A stretch of DNA of 64,000 bases from Deltaproteobacteria bacterium. Its GTDB lineage: Bacteria; Desulfobacterota; Desulfarculia; Adiutricales; Adiutricaceae. Positions within the stretch are counted from its first letter, which is position 1. The number at the start of each line of letters is the position of its first letter. Below are positions 40,440-50,140 of the stretch, piece by piece. A model generated the notes under the pieces. It saw only the letters and a program-made list of their open reading frames with translations, did no database searches and was not told where the DNA came from. The stretch spans positions 1-64,000 of the forward strand of contig JAISFS010000089.1 in NCBI GenBank assembly GCA_031263485.1. The letters are read 5' to 3'. Position numbers and translations under genes: made by a program.

Positions 40440-41897
40440 CTAGGGCCGATGTGAACTGATGATCACGATCCAGCCGTCACTGTCGGTACGTCCCGCCAAT
40501 TCCCCGCGCACCTCGACGAGGTCCCCGTCGGTCGATGCGGATAAGCCAGCCACGGCGAGCCTCCCGCCAGGGAAAGCCGCGGCGGCGACCGCCCGGTCCT
40601 CGCCCGACCCGCCCAAGCAGAGCGTCCAGAGAAGTCTACCGGCCGGATCCGCGGCCATCGCGAGGAAATCGATTTCCGCTCCGGAGAAGACGGGGTTCTC
40701 TACGTAGCCCGCTCCGAAGAAGACCCCCTCCGACTCCGCGGCCCCCGCCAGCGCACCCTTGAAGCCGGCCGCGATGTGGAGCTGCCACTCCAGGTTCCCC
40801 CGGGGCCCGAGCCTGAACAGCCAGGGCCGCGGGATGCCCGGGTCGCCTCCGGGCATGTGGCGCCTGGCGTCCCCCGCTCCCATGAAGCCCCCGCCCGTGC
40901 CCGGGGCCGGTGCGAGCGCCATGGCCACCGGCCCGATGGCCGAGGTCCTGGTCCACAGGTGCATGCCGTCCTGCGTCACGCCAGTCACCTTGGACTCCGC
41001 GCCGCCGTCACCGGTCAGCGTCGCATAGGCCACTACCGCCCCGCCCTGCGGTCCGGGAGCGGCGGCCATCCCCGGAAGCGCCGGGCCCGCGACCGGGCCC
41101 CTCTCCCAAAGCGTGCCGCCCCCATCGTCCAGCCTGATGACGGCAAGCTCCCGGCACTTCGATCGCCCGCCGCAGGCGTGATCCGCCTCTTGGGTCGCGG
41201 CAGACGGCACCCCCTCGACCAGGAGCGCGTAGCCGCCGTCGGGATGGGCGTAGACGGCCCTCGAATCGCGAGGGCCGCCGCCGGGGAACGACCTGAGCCA
41301 GACCGTCGCGCCCGACGCGTCCAGCTTGGCCGCCCAGGGGATGGCACCCCCCGGCCAGGGGACGCCAGGGAAGTCCCCGTCCGCGGAAAAGGTCGTCCCC
41401 GCCACGACGAAACCTCCGTCCGGGCTCGCGGCCACGGCGGTCGCGGAATCGGGACCCGAGCCCCCGATGGACCGCTTCCAGACGATCGAGCCGGACCCGT
41501 CCAGCCTCAGGATCCATGCGTCCGCGGCCCCGGCGTTGGACTCGACGTCCCCGTCGGCCGAGGCGCTCTGCCCTGCGGCCAGAAGCCCCCCATCCGCGAG
41601 GGCCGCCACCGCGAGGAAGCGGTCGTCCCCCGGCCCGCCGTAAGCCCTGGACCACTCCACTGCGGGAGGGTCCAGGAGGGGCGCGGCGGCGGTCCCGTCG
41701 GCGGCGGTCAGCGCGTCGGCCCGGAACGCGAGCGTCGCCGCCGCAGCGGCAAGGGGGACCAGAATGGCCGTCAGGCGGGCACGCGCGTCCGTGCGCCGTG
41801 AGACGGAGCGTGACGAGGACCTGCGAGGGAGACGGCAGACGGCTCGGAAGGACGACGGGGAAACCGCCGGGTCGCGGTATTCTGAAGCCGCTCCCAT
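40440..41897 (-). CDS. Secreted beta-propeller-like protein with GGPGDD / ADGG..AAGQSASADGD repeats
   Basis: VEWSRAYGGPGDDRFLAVAALADGGLLAAGQSASADGDVESNAGAADAWILRLDGSGSIVWKRSIGGSGPD; hydrophobic N-terminal segment; start set at MGAASEY. Confidence 0.7.
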   Translation of the reverse strand: MGAASEYRDPAVSPSSFRAVCRLPRRSSSRSVSRRTDARARLTAILVPLAAAAATLAFRADALTAADGTAAAPLLDPPAVEWSRAYGGPGDDRFLAVAALADGGLLAAGQSASADGDVESNAGAADAWILRLDGSGSIVWKRSIGGSGPDSATAVAASPDGGFVVAGTTFSADGDFPGVPWPGGAIPWAAKLDASGATVWLRSFPGGGPRDSRAVYAHPDGGYALLVEGVPSAATQEADHACGGRSKCRELAVIRLDDGGGTLWERGPVAGPALPGMAAAPGPQGGAVVAYATLTGDGGAESKVTGVTQDGMHLWTRTSAIGPVAMALAPAPGTGGGFMGAGDARRHMPGGDPGIPRPWLFRLGPRGNLEWQLHIAAGFKGALAGAAESEGVFFGAGYVENPVFSGAEIDFLAMAADPAGRLLWTLCLGGSGEDRAVAAAAFPGGRLAVAGLSASTDGDLVEVRGELAGRTDSDGWIVIISSHRP

Positions 41898-41901
41898 GAC
41901 T

Positions 41902-43818
41902 TCACCTTGCGCCGTCCGCAGCCGACGTGCCGGAGACCGACCGGGCGACGGCACCGGGGACGGAGGCGGCGGGATCGCCTACGTCCGACGCGTCCGAAGC
42001 GCCGGAAGCCGAGGGGGACGGGGTGCCGGGATTTGACGCCGGCGCGGCGCCGTAAGCCGACGGGGACGGGCGGGAGGAATCGACCGACCCACGCGAGCCC
42101 GGGGCCGTTGACACCGGAGTCGGGGCGAGCGTCACGATCCAGCCGTCCGAATCGCCGCGCGCGGCCGTGTCCCCGCCTCCCCGCCAGCCGAGATCCCCGT
42201 CCGCCGAAGAGGTGGTGCCGCCTATGGCGATCCTCCCTCCTGGGAACGCCGCCACGGACTCGCCCCAGTCCACGCCGCTGCCGCCCAACGTGAGGGTCCA
42301 CAGCACCCGCCCGCGGACGTCGGTAGCCGCGGCTATCAGATCGTAGACGCCCACGCCGCCGCGTCCGGGGCTCTCTACCGCCCCGGCGGCGAAGAAGAGG
42401 CCCGGCACCTCGGCCACCCCGTGGAACTCTCCGTTCAAGCCGTGGTCAAGGAAGGCCTCCCACCTGACCCGGCCCTCCGGGCTCAGGGAGAAGATCCAGG
42501 GGCGCCTTACGGCCCCGCCGGAGGAGCCCCGCGCGGCCTGCCCGGCCCCCACGAAGCCCCCCCGGTCCCCGCCTGCGGGCGACACCGCGTATGCCGCGGC
42601 GTCCGCGGACAGCGTCCGGGTCCAGAGATGCCTCCCCTCGGGCCCGGCGCGGGTCACCCTCGCCTCAGGGGCGCCGTCCCCGGCGTAGACCTCGTAGACG
42701 ACCACCGCGCCGCCGCCGGGGACGCCGGCCGCGGCGTTGCCGGGCAATATCGCGTGAGCCCGGGGCCTGCGCACCCTCAGGGTGTTCCCTTCCCCGTCGA
42801 GCCTCACCACCACAAGGTTGCCGCAGGGGGGGCCCGCCGAGCATCCGTCCTCGGGGGAATCCACCTCCCCCATCACGGCGAAGCCGCCGTCGGGAGCCTC
42901 AAGGACGGCCTTCGCCGCCCAGCCCACCCCCCTGAAGGTCTTGATCCATTTGACGGAACCGTCCGGGCCTAGCCTGGCCGCCCAAGCCGCAAGATCCCCG
43001 GGCTCAAACCCATCCGCCGCTCCGGGCGCCATGCCGAAGTCTCCGTCCCCAGAGCGCGTGCCCCCCGCCGCCAGGAAGCCGCCGCCCGAAAGCTCCGCTA
43101 TCGAGGAGGCCCAGTCGTCGTCGCCGCCGCCCAGGGAAAGTTTCCAGGTCACGTTCCCCGTTCCGTCCAGCTTTAGGATCCAGGCGTCGAAGCCCCCGCG
43201 GTTCCCCGCCACGTCGCCTTCGGCGGAGGCGCTGCGGCCGGCCGCGACCAGGCCCCCGTCAGAGGTCGCGCATACCTGCGCGAAGCCCTCGTCCCCCGGC
43301 CCCCCGTAGACCCTCATCCACTCCACTGCGGGCGGATCTCCCGGCGGGATCGAGAGGGCACTCCCGGGCGCCTCAACGCCGACGGTCGCGGAGCGCCCGG
43401 CAGCATCCGGGGCTCCGGACGGAGCCGAAGCCTCGGGCGGGGAAGCCGATGTCTCGGGCGGGGAAGCCGACGTCTCGGGCGTGTTAGTCGGCAGGACGAG
43501 CGGAGCAAGCCCGGGCGGCAACACGGCGACGGGCGGCGCCTCGGATGGGGCGGCCGCGATCGGCGGCGGGAGCGGCGCGGCAGACGGCGGTAGCGATACC
43601 GGAGGCGCGGCAGGGGGCGGGAACGAAACAGGAGGCGTTGCGGGGGGCGGGAGCGAAACGGGAGGCGTTGCAGGAGGCGGGAGCTGTACGGGAATCCCGT
43701 CCGAAGGGGGAATGCCCCGGGTACTGTCCGCAGGATCCGCGGCCAGGGACAGCGATGGCGCGTACGTCTCGACCGCGACCAGAAGGGCCGCGAGGAGTAG
43801 TGCCGAGGAAAATCTCAT
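41902..43818 (-). CDS. Paralogous secreted beta-propeller-like protein with N-terminal Pro-rich linker (638 aa)
   Basis: MRFSSALLLAALLVAVETYAPSLSLAA signal-like; PPATPPVSLPPPATPPVSFPPP linker; VEWMRVYGGPGDEGFAQVCATSDGGLVAAGRSASAEGDV. Confidence 0.75.
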   Translation of the reverse strand: MRFSSALLLAALLVAVETYAPSLSLAADPADSTRGIPPSDGIPVQLPPPATPPVSLPPPATPPVSFPPPAAPPVSLPPSAAPLPPPIAAAPSEAPPVAVLPPGLAPLVLPTNTPETSASPPETSASPPEASAPSGAPDAAGRSATVGVEAPGSALSIPPGDPPAVEWMRVYGGPGDEGFAQVCATSDGGLVAAGRSASAEGDVAGNRGGFDAWILKLDGTGNVTWKLSLGGGDDDWASSIAELSGGGFLAAGGTRSGDGDFGMAPGAADGFEPGDLAAWAARLGPDGSVKWIKTFRGVGWAAKAVLEAPDGGFAVMGEVDSPEDGCSAGPPCGNLVVVRLDGEGNTLRVRRPRAHAILPGNAAAGVPGGGAVVVYEVYAGDGAPEARVTRAGPEGRHLWTRTLSADAAAYAVSPAGGDRGGFVGAGQAARGSSGGAVRRPWIFSLSPEGRVRWEAFLDHGLNGEFHGVAEVPGLFFAAGAVESPGRGGVGVYDLIAAATDVRGRVLWTLTLGGSGVDWGESVAAFPGGRIAIGGTTSSADGDLGWRGGGDTAARGDSDGWIVTLAPTPVSTAPGSRGSVDSSRPSPSAYGAAPASNPGTPSPSASGASDASDVGDPAASVPGAVARSVSGTSAADGAR

Positions 43819-44728
43819 TGCTCGCGCTCCTTTACAACTACAACCTCATGAAAACACCGGGCGCAAAGCGCCCGATGGAGTATGGCCGCCGACGACTGGC
43901 GCGGGGCGGAACACGCGCCGGTTCCGACCGAAGACGGGCTGGAAAGGCATCGGGCGCAAAGGGGCGGCTGTCGGGCAATCCGCAGGCCAGTCGGGCGCGA
44001 CGGGGCCGTATCATCGGCACGGAGTGTCAGGCGATGCGCCGAGGGGTTATCGAGACGCGGAGAGGCTCGCCCGCCGCTCTCGGACGGGACCGAAGTGACG
44101 GGAACCGTCAAGGCGGTTAGGACTGGAGCCTAAGGGACGCGCGACCGACGCGGCAGACGCCCGGAAGGGGACGGGACAGGCCGGATATGCCGATTTGGCT
44201 AAGAATAGTATGGAATGTACCACAGATTGTGAGGCCGATCAAGCTCGTGACCGAAAACGGGCACTGTCAGGGCGTGAAGGAACCGATTGCAAGCCCCCCG
44301 ACTTCCCGGCGACCGAAGGCCAGCAACGGCAAGCGCCATGCCTGGACCCGATCGGCTTCCGTGACTTCCCTATATGTCTTTCGAGAAGCGCCACACGGCG
44401 GCGGCGCACCGGGCCGCGAGCGCTTCTAAATCAGCGGCACAGGGCCGGACTCTGACCATGAGGGCCAGATGGGCCGTCTCAAGCCTCGGGCTACCAGACG
44501 ACCGGCGCAACCGGGGACGACGGGCAGTTCTGCTTCCTGACACGCCGAAAGGAGCCCAGAAGGCCAGCCAGGGAAGAAGGGCTCACAGGAAATCAAGCCA
44601 GCGATCGCCGGCTGCCGCCCGGGCGGCCACTGTAACCCCGGTACGGTCCGGAAAGGCGCAACCGGGCAAAAATGCTTGACAAGAGGGGAGCATGGAAGTA
44701 AACTGTCCTTCACTTTCGCGCCTTTCAT

Positions 44729-44815
44729 GCCGAAGTGGTGGAAGTGGTAGACACGCTAGGTTCAGGGTCTAGTGGGGGTTCCCCCGTAGGAGTTCGAGTC
44801 TCCTCTTCGGCACCA
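44729..44815 (+). tRNA. tRNA-Leu (anticodon CAG), CCA encoded
   Basis: GCCGAAG...TAGGTTCAGGGTCTAG...long variable arm gggggttccccc...GGAGTTCGAGTCTCC-TCTTCGGCACCA; acceptor GCCGAAG/CTTCGGC pairs. Confidence 0.95.
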
Positions 44816-44842
44816 TCGCGCGTTTAACATGCTTTTCCAAAA
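44788..44842 (+). repeat. att-like direct repeat copy 2 (3' tRNA-Leu plus flank)
   Basis: aggagttcgagtctcctcttcggcaccatcgcgcgtttaacatgcttttccaaaa; one mismatch to 36478-36532. Confidence 0.9.
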
Positions 44843-44846
44843 AAAT

Positions 44847-44939
44847 GTCAACAACTTAAGGCAGAATGGTTGAGATTTGCCTACGGAAAAGTAAATGTTG
44901 TCAAGGGGTTTCAATCGTCAAGTTCCCTAAGTTGTTGAC
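44847..44939. repeat. 93-bp segment bounded by 15-bp inverted repeats (GTCAACAACTTAAGG / CCCTAAGTTGTTGAC) immediately after the att-like repeat
   Basis: 14/15 inverted match read directly. Confidence 0.85.
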
Positions 44940-44959
44940 TTTGGGTTACATAATACTCC

Positions 44960-45011
44960 AAAAAGGGGAATTCGGCTGGAACTTCAATGGTTTGGGCGAA
45001 TTCCCCTTTTT
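44960..45011. terminator. Perfect 15-bp stem hairpin AAAAAGGGGAATTCG...CGAATTCCCCTTTTT, 22-nt loop (bidirectional terminator-like)
   Basis: Inverted repeat with flanking A/T runs read directly. Confidence 0.6.
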
Positions 45012-45700
45012 CATGTCTTACGTGGGCATCACGCCGCTTTGCTTGTCCCTGAAAGGCCTCCCGCACCATTCTGAAGGCCGCGCTCGCGCTCCTTGTCCTA
45101 GCCCTACCGTCTCCGCCATCTCCCAGGCGACCGAGTCCGCCTTCACAGCCCCCGTTTCTGCCCAATATTCCCTTTCCACCCCCGTGAAGGAGATACTCCA
45201 GGCTTTCGCCGAAAACGTTCTGGCGGACACATCGCGATTCTAAGACAAGAATGTCAGTTACGTCATCTCGGACGCCACCGTCAAAAGTGTACAGGGCGGG
45301 ACCGACGCCACCGTCAAAAGTGTACAGGGCAGGACCAACAACATCTACATAGTGCTCCTGGACGTCCCTGCAATCGGGAAGGACGAAGCCCCGGCTACGG
45401 AATTGCAAGTTCGCTGTCTCATGTCCGGAGATATGGAGAACTCCAACGAGCGGGATATCTTGACGAACTATAGGACCGAGGACATGCGCACATTACATGT
45501 CGTTTTCCTGGATTCAGACCCGACCTTCGTCCCTTACGGCTGTTCCGATCAGGAACTCTTAGACAGGAAGGAGGAAAGGGCCGAAACCCTCCGGCTACAG
45601 TAGGCCGTTTCCGAAACGATCCGGCACAACACTGCATTTCAAGAAATCGCCTTCGTAACATACATGCTTTTCCTTTATCCCTCCCCCTGTCAGGACCCGC

Positions 45701-47386
45701 ATGTCCGACTTCAAGCGCCTCCTCTGTTACGGCGACAACCTCCAGGTGCTCCGCGACCACGTAAGGGACGAGTCCGTGGACCTCATCTACCTCGACCCCC
45801 CGTTCAACTCGAAGCGGCTATTCAACGTCTTCCTCGACGCCGAGGCCCAGGCGACCGCGTTCGACGACACCTGGACGTGGAACGACGAGACCGAAAGGGA
45901 CCTGGCGCTGATCGTCGGCAAGGGCCAGACGGCGCTTTACGAGCTCCTGGCGGCCTTCAAGTCCGTAGAGGGGGAAAGGGGCATGGCTCCGTACTGCGTC
46001 ATGATGGCGGCCCGTATTCTGGAGCTCAGACGCGTCCTCAAGCCGACGGGCTCCGTCTACCTCCACTGCGACCCCACCGCGTCCCATTACCTCAAGACCG
46101 TCATGGACGTCGTCTTCAGGCGGGATAACTTCCGCAACGAGGTCATTTGGAAGAGGACCTTCGCGCACGGCAGGGCGAAAAGATGGGGCCCCGTCCACGA
46201 CTGCATCCTGTATTACTCGAAATCGGTCGACTGCGTCTGGAACAGGACGGTGGAAGCATACGGCAAATCATATCTCGACCGCTTCTACAACAAGCACGAC
46301 GACAAGGGCACGTATCGGGTCGTCACCCTAGACGGCCCCGGCAGGAGGGGCGGGTCCTCCGGAGCGTTATGGCGCGGCGTGGACCCTTCCGTCAGCGGCA
46401 GGCATTGGGAGGTTCCGCCGGACAGGTCCCTGCCGCCCTGGTTCGAACATCCGCCGGGATATTCCCTGATGAACGTCCAGGACCGCCTTGACGTTTTGGA
46501 CGAGGCAGGGCTGATTTACTGGCCGCCGAAAGGGACCAAGCCCCATTACAAGAAGTATCTCCTCGATGGCGCGGGAAACCCGCTCCAGGACATAATCTCC
46601 GACATACCCCCGCTTTCGAAAAAGGACAAGGAAAGGCTCGAATACCCCACGCAGAAGCCGTCAAGGCTTCTGGAAAGGATCATCTCGGCGTCGTCCAACC
46701 CTGGCGACCTCGTCCTGGACCCCTTCTGCGGGTGCGGCACGGCCATCGAGGCCGCGGAGAATCTTGGCCGCCGGTGGATAGGCATCGACATTACCCACAT
46801 CGCCGTCGGCCTGGTCGAGAAGCGGCTTGAGGACGGCTTCCCGGGCCTGAAGTGGGAAACCCTGGGCATCCCGAAGGATCTTGCCGTCGCCCGCGACCTG
46901 GCCGAACGCGACAAGTACCAGTTCCAGTACTGGGCCTGCTCGCTCGTCCGCGCCCACCCCGTCGACGCGGAACACACGAAAGGTGCCGACAGGGGGATAG
47001 ACGGGGTGAGACTCTTCAACGACGAGAACCCGAAGGCGAAGCTCAAGAAGATAATCGTCGCCGTCAAGGGAGGAGCCAACGTCAACCCTTCGATGGTCCG
47101 TGACCTTCGGGGCACGGTCGAGCGCGACAAGGCTGCCATGGGCCTGTTCGTAACCCTGACGCCCCCCACGAAGGCGATGGCCGCCGAGGCCGCCGGCGCG
47201 GGACACTACGTGCCGCCCGAAGCGTCCCGCTCCACAGACCCGATCCCCAGGATACAGATCCTCACCGTCGAGGACCTCCTGAAGGGCATCCGGCCCAACC
47301 TGCCCCCGGACTTTACCCAAGGCGGGGGCACGTTCAAGAAGAACCGCACGGTGACCGAGTCCCCGAAGCCGACCGGCCTGCTGTGA
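45701..47386 (+). CDS. Site-specific DNA methyltransferase (amino-MTase, motif IV before motif I) with C-terminal Mrr/REase-like region
   Basis: VDLIYLDPPFNSKRLFNVF; EYPTQKPSRLLERIISASSNPGDLVLDPFCGCGTAIEAAENLGRRWIGIDI; C-terminal GADRGIDG...KKIIVAVKGGANVNPSMVRDLRGTVERDKAAMGLFVTL. Confidence 0.9.
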   Translation: MSDFKRLLCYGDNLQVLRDHVRDESVDLIYLDPPFNSKRLFNVFLDAEAQATAFDDTWTWNDETERDLALIVGKGQTALYELLAAFKSVEGERGMAPYCVMMAARILELRRVLKPTGSVYLHCDPTASHYLKTVMDVVFRRDNFRNEVIWKRTFAHGRAKRWGPVHDCILYYSKSVDCVWNRTVEAYGKSYLDRFYNKHDDKGTYRVVTLDGPGRRGGSSGALWRGVDPSVSGRHWEVPPDRSLPPWFEHPPGYSLMNVQDRLDVLDEAGLIYWPPKGTKPHYKKYLLDGAGNPLQDIISDIPPLSKKDKERLEYPTQKPSRLLERIISASSNPGDLVLDPFCGCGTAIEAAENLGRRWIGIDITHIAVGLVEKRLEDGFPGLKWETLGIPKDLAVARDLAERDKYQFQYWACSLVRAHPVDAEHTKGADRGIDGVRLFNDENPKAKLKKIIVAVKGGANVNPSMVRDLRGTVERDKAAMGLFVTLTPPTKAMAAEAAGAGHYVPPEASRSTDPIPRIQILTVEDLLKGIRPNLPPDFTQGGGTFKKNRTVTESPKPTGLL

Positions 47387-47829
47387 CGCGGGACGGAAGG
47401 GGCCCGACATATGACGCGTCCCCGAAGGGAAACCCTCTGGACGGACAAGACGCACCCGGAGACCGTAAGCCCGACGCGTCCCCCCGAGCTGGCGAAGAGG
47501 CAGGACGCCAACGTGTCCCGGTCGGGAAACGTGGCATGCCCGAACGGCACCCCGGAATGAGCCGGGACATGGGACGGCAACCGGCTCGTCTGGTTCACCG
47601 CGATCCGCCTGGATTTATCGGTTGACATGCGGATCAGCGCGCGGTAACCTTCGCGATATCCGGCTGACACGTCCATGTCGGTAATCGGCTCCAGCCCCAT
47701 GAAACCATTTTCCGGACATCTTCAAAGTCATTTCAGCATGGCGGCGTGTCCCGACCAGCGGCGCAATAGCCCCCGACACCCTTAAGGCGTCCCGCGACGG
47801 CCCGCCCGGGACGGCCCAAGGTACCAGAC

Positions 47830-49020
47830 ATGTTGACTCCGAAGCAGATCGAGAACGCCCGGCCCGCTCAACGCCCTTACAGGCTCTACGACGGGGACCG
47901 CTCGTGCGTTTTCCTGAAGGTGACCCCCAAAGGGGGCAAGCTCTGGAAATTCGAATACACTCTCCGTGACAGGAGGCGCGTAAAATCCCTGGGGACCTTC
48001 CCGGAGATAAGTCTCGCCGACGCCCGCGCGGCGGCGGCGGAGTTCATGCGATCCCTGGCCGAAAAGGCCGGACCGGCCAAGACGCCGGAATACCCGAAGG
48101 ATACTCTCGGGGAGGCGGCCCGCGAATGGGCGGCCGGTTTCTTCCCCGGCCTGCCGACCGAGACCAGGAAAAGATACGCCGACATCCTGGAAGAGAACAT
48201 CCTGCCGGTCTTTGGAGAATTACCGATTTTATTTTTCAGGTGTGCCAGAATCCCCAGCGTGGCGTCGACGCACCTCGATCCTGGCATGCTCGAAGCTTTA
48301 GGGGGCGCCGATATCCTTCGCGACAAAACGTGGCTTATGGAGCAGATCCTCACTTTCGCCATCGCCGAAGGGAAACTCACGTTATTTGGACCCGGGTCGG
48401 AGCAGGATTGGTATTCTTGCCGCCATGAACGCATACCAGGCTGGTCGGCAGTGACCGATCCGGCCAAGCTGGGCGAGCTGTTGCGGGCCATCTGGTCTCA
48501 CCGGGGCTCCCCTGCGGTCTGTTTTGCCCTGAAGGTCCTGCCCTACGTATTCGTCCGCTCCGGCGAGCTCCAGAACGCCGTCTGGGAAGAGGTCAGCCTG
48601 GAAGGGTCCTACTGGCTCATGCCGGCCGCCAGGAGGATGAAGTCGGGTACCGGACACGCGGTCCCCCTGGCCAGGCAGGTGAACGCCATGCTGAACGAGC
48701 TCAAGAAGCTGACCGGAGACGGCCCGTACCTGTTTCCCAACAAGCATTCCAAGAATCGGCCTATAGGAAGCGGGGCACTTGGCCACGCCCTGAAACGGGA
48801 AGGTTTCGGTCCGGGCACGGCCTCTTGCCACGGGTTCCGGACCACGGCCTCGACCCTCCTGCGTGAACTGGGCTATCCCGAGGACCTGATTGATCTCCAG
48901 CTCGCCCATCGGCCCCTCAACGCCGCCCGAAGGGGATTCGACCCGTTCGATCGCTTCGAGGAACGGTCCAGGATGATGCAGGGGTGGGCCGACTATCTCG
49001 ATTCCCTCCGGACATGGTGA
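47830..49020 (+). CDS. P4-type tyrosine recombinase/integrase (DUF4102 N-domain); predicted nucleophile-dead (Y to F)
   Basis: LTPKQIENARPAQRPYRLYDGDRSCVFLKVTPKGGKLWKFEY; RSGEL, RMKSGTGHAVPL, HGFRTTASTLLRELG, LAHRPLNAARRGFDPFDRFEERSRMMQGWADYL. Confidence 0.9.
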   Translation: MLTPKQIENARPAQRPYRLYDGDRSCVFLKVTPKGGKLWKFEYTLRDRRRVKSLGTFPEISLADARAAAAEFMRSLAEKAGPAKTPEYPKDTLGEAAREWAAGFFPGLPTETRKRYADILEENILPVFGELPILFFRCARIPSVASTHLDPGMLEALGGADILRDKTWLMEQILTFAIAEGKLTLFGPGSEQDWYSCRHERIPGWSAVTDPAKLGELLRAIWSHRGSPAVCFALKVLPYVFVRSGELQNAVWEEVSLEGSYWLMPAARRMKSGTGHAVPLARQVNAMLNELKKLTGDGPYLFPNKHSKNRPIGSGALGHALKREGFGPGTASCHGFRTTASTLLRELGYPEDLIDLQLAHRPLNAARRGFDPFDRFEERSRMMQGWADYLDSLRTW

Positions 49021-49368
49021 CCGCATCCCGGAACCCTCCGGCCATGGCAATGGACGTCCGTATTCCGCACCGGACAATCGCCGGGAATAATTTCCCGAAA
49101 GCCGGGAATCGGGGGATCCGCGAGGGCAAGGTGAAGCCGGACGGCCCGGAACGCCCCGAAGACGTCAAGGCAGCCGCCGAACGGGACTTCCTCGGCCGGG
49201 ACTGGCAAAAGGAGGCGAGTCCGAAGTTCCGGCCTCTTCACGGGCCGACCAGTCCCGAGACATGCCCCAAATGACCCTGCGGAAGTGGCCGGGCCGATCT
49301 GCGGATCAGCGACAACGCTAGCCGTGAGCCCTGATTGAGCGGGGCCTGTCCGCGGGGGGAGGGAACGA

Positions 49369-49690
49369 ATGCTTGGCGCAATCGTGGGAGACGTAATAGG
49401 ATCGCAAGTTCGCGTCCGCCAACCCCAAGAAAAATGATTTCGCGCAACGCGTCAAGAAAGGTCGCCTCCCGGACTCCAAGGACAATCGCCTCACGGACGC
49501 CAGCGTCATGACCATTGCCGTGGCCAAGGCGATAATGGAAGCGTCCGAAGCCGAAGGCCATGGAAAAGGCGGCCGCGTATATCTCGACGCGCTGTCGGGG
49601 CTTGCCGCCAGGAACATGCAGGAAATGGGCCGCATGTACCAGGACCACCAATACGGCGCCATGTTCAGACGGCGTGTAACGAAATTAACG
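49369..49690 (+). pseudogene. ADP-ribosylglycohydrolase N-terminal remnant
   Basis: MLGAIVGDVIGSQ..., then after a frameshift LTDASVMTIAVAKAIMEA...YQDHQYGAMF: matches MLGAIIGDIIGS...FTDDTVMTIAVAEAL pattern. Confidence 0.65.
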
Positions 49691-49994
49691 ATATCGCATA
49701 TCCCATAAGGCCTATCAACCGATTTCCAAAACCGCCTTGCCCCACTTCTTGCCCCACTTCCGTTCGGGGGCAGCGTTGGCGCTAATCTTGCGCTCTCTCT
49801 TTCGCCCCGTGAGGCTCAATGGCCGGAACGCGGCCCGGAAGCTTGCACGGAAAAGGAGCCCTGCGGGCCGCACGGGAACCCCGATTTCGGGCTCCGGGGC
49901 GCCGGACAGTGGGGAAGGAGGCCGCCGACCGGACAGCCATGATTCCGGATTATGGAACCTCAGATTCTAATTTGATGCGACACGTCCGATTGAT

Positions 49995-50004
49995 GTCAAT
50001 TGAC
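49995..50004. promoter_or_regulatory. 10-bp perfect palindrome GTCAATTGAC upstream of the Panacea-domain gene (possible operator)
   Basis: Direct reading; lies in AT-richer leader ~140 bp before the start codon. Confidence 0.3.
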
Positions 50005-50140
50005 TTGATTTTCGGGATAATGAATGCTATGCATATGTCAGCCGGACTGATCCGGTCAAGAGAGTGACCGCTATCGCCTTGCCAATTGACCGGAGGGCCG
50101 TTTCAAGGCGGCTCGCACACGAAAGCAACGGAGGCCAATC

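Noticed and set aside
44996-45603. Possible secretin/STN-like gene fragment (VSAQYSLSTPVKEILQAFAENVLADTSRF..NVSYVISDATVKSVQGGTDATVKSVQG)
   Set aside because: Interrupted by a stop and a 33-bp duplication; similarity too weak by eye to call a family.
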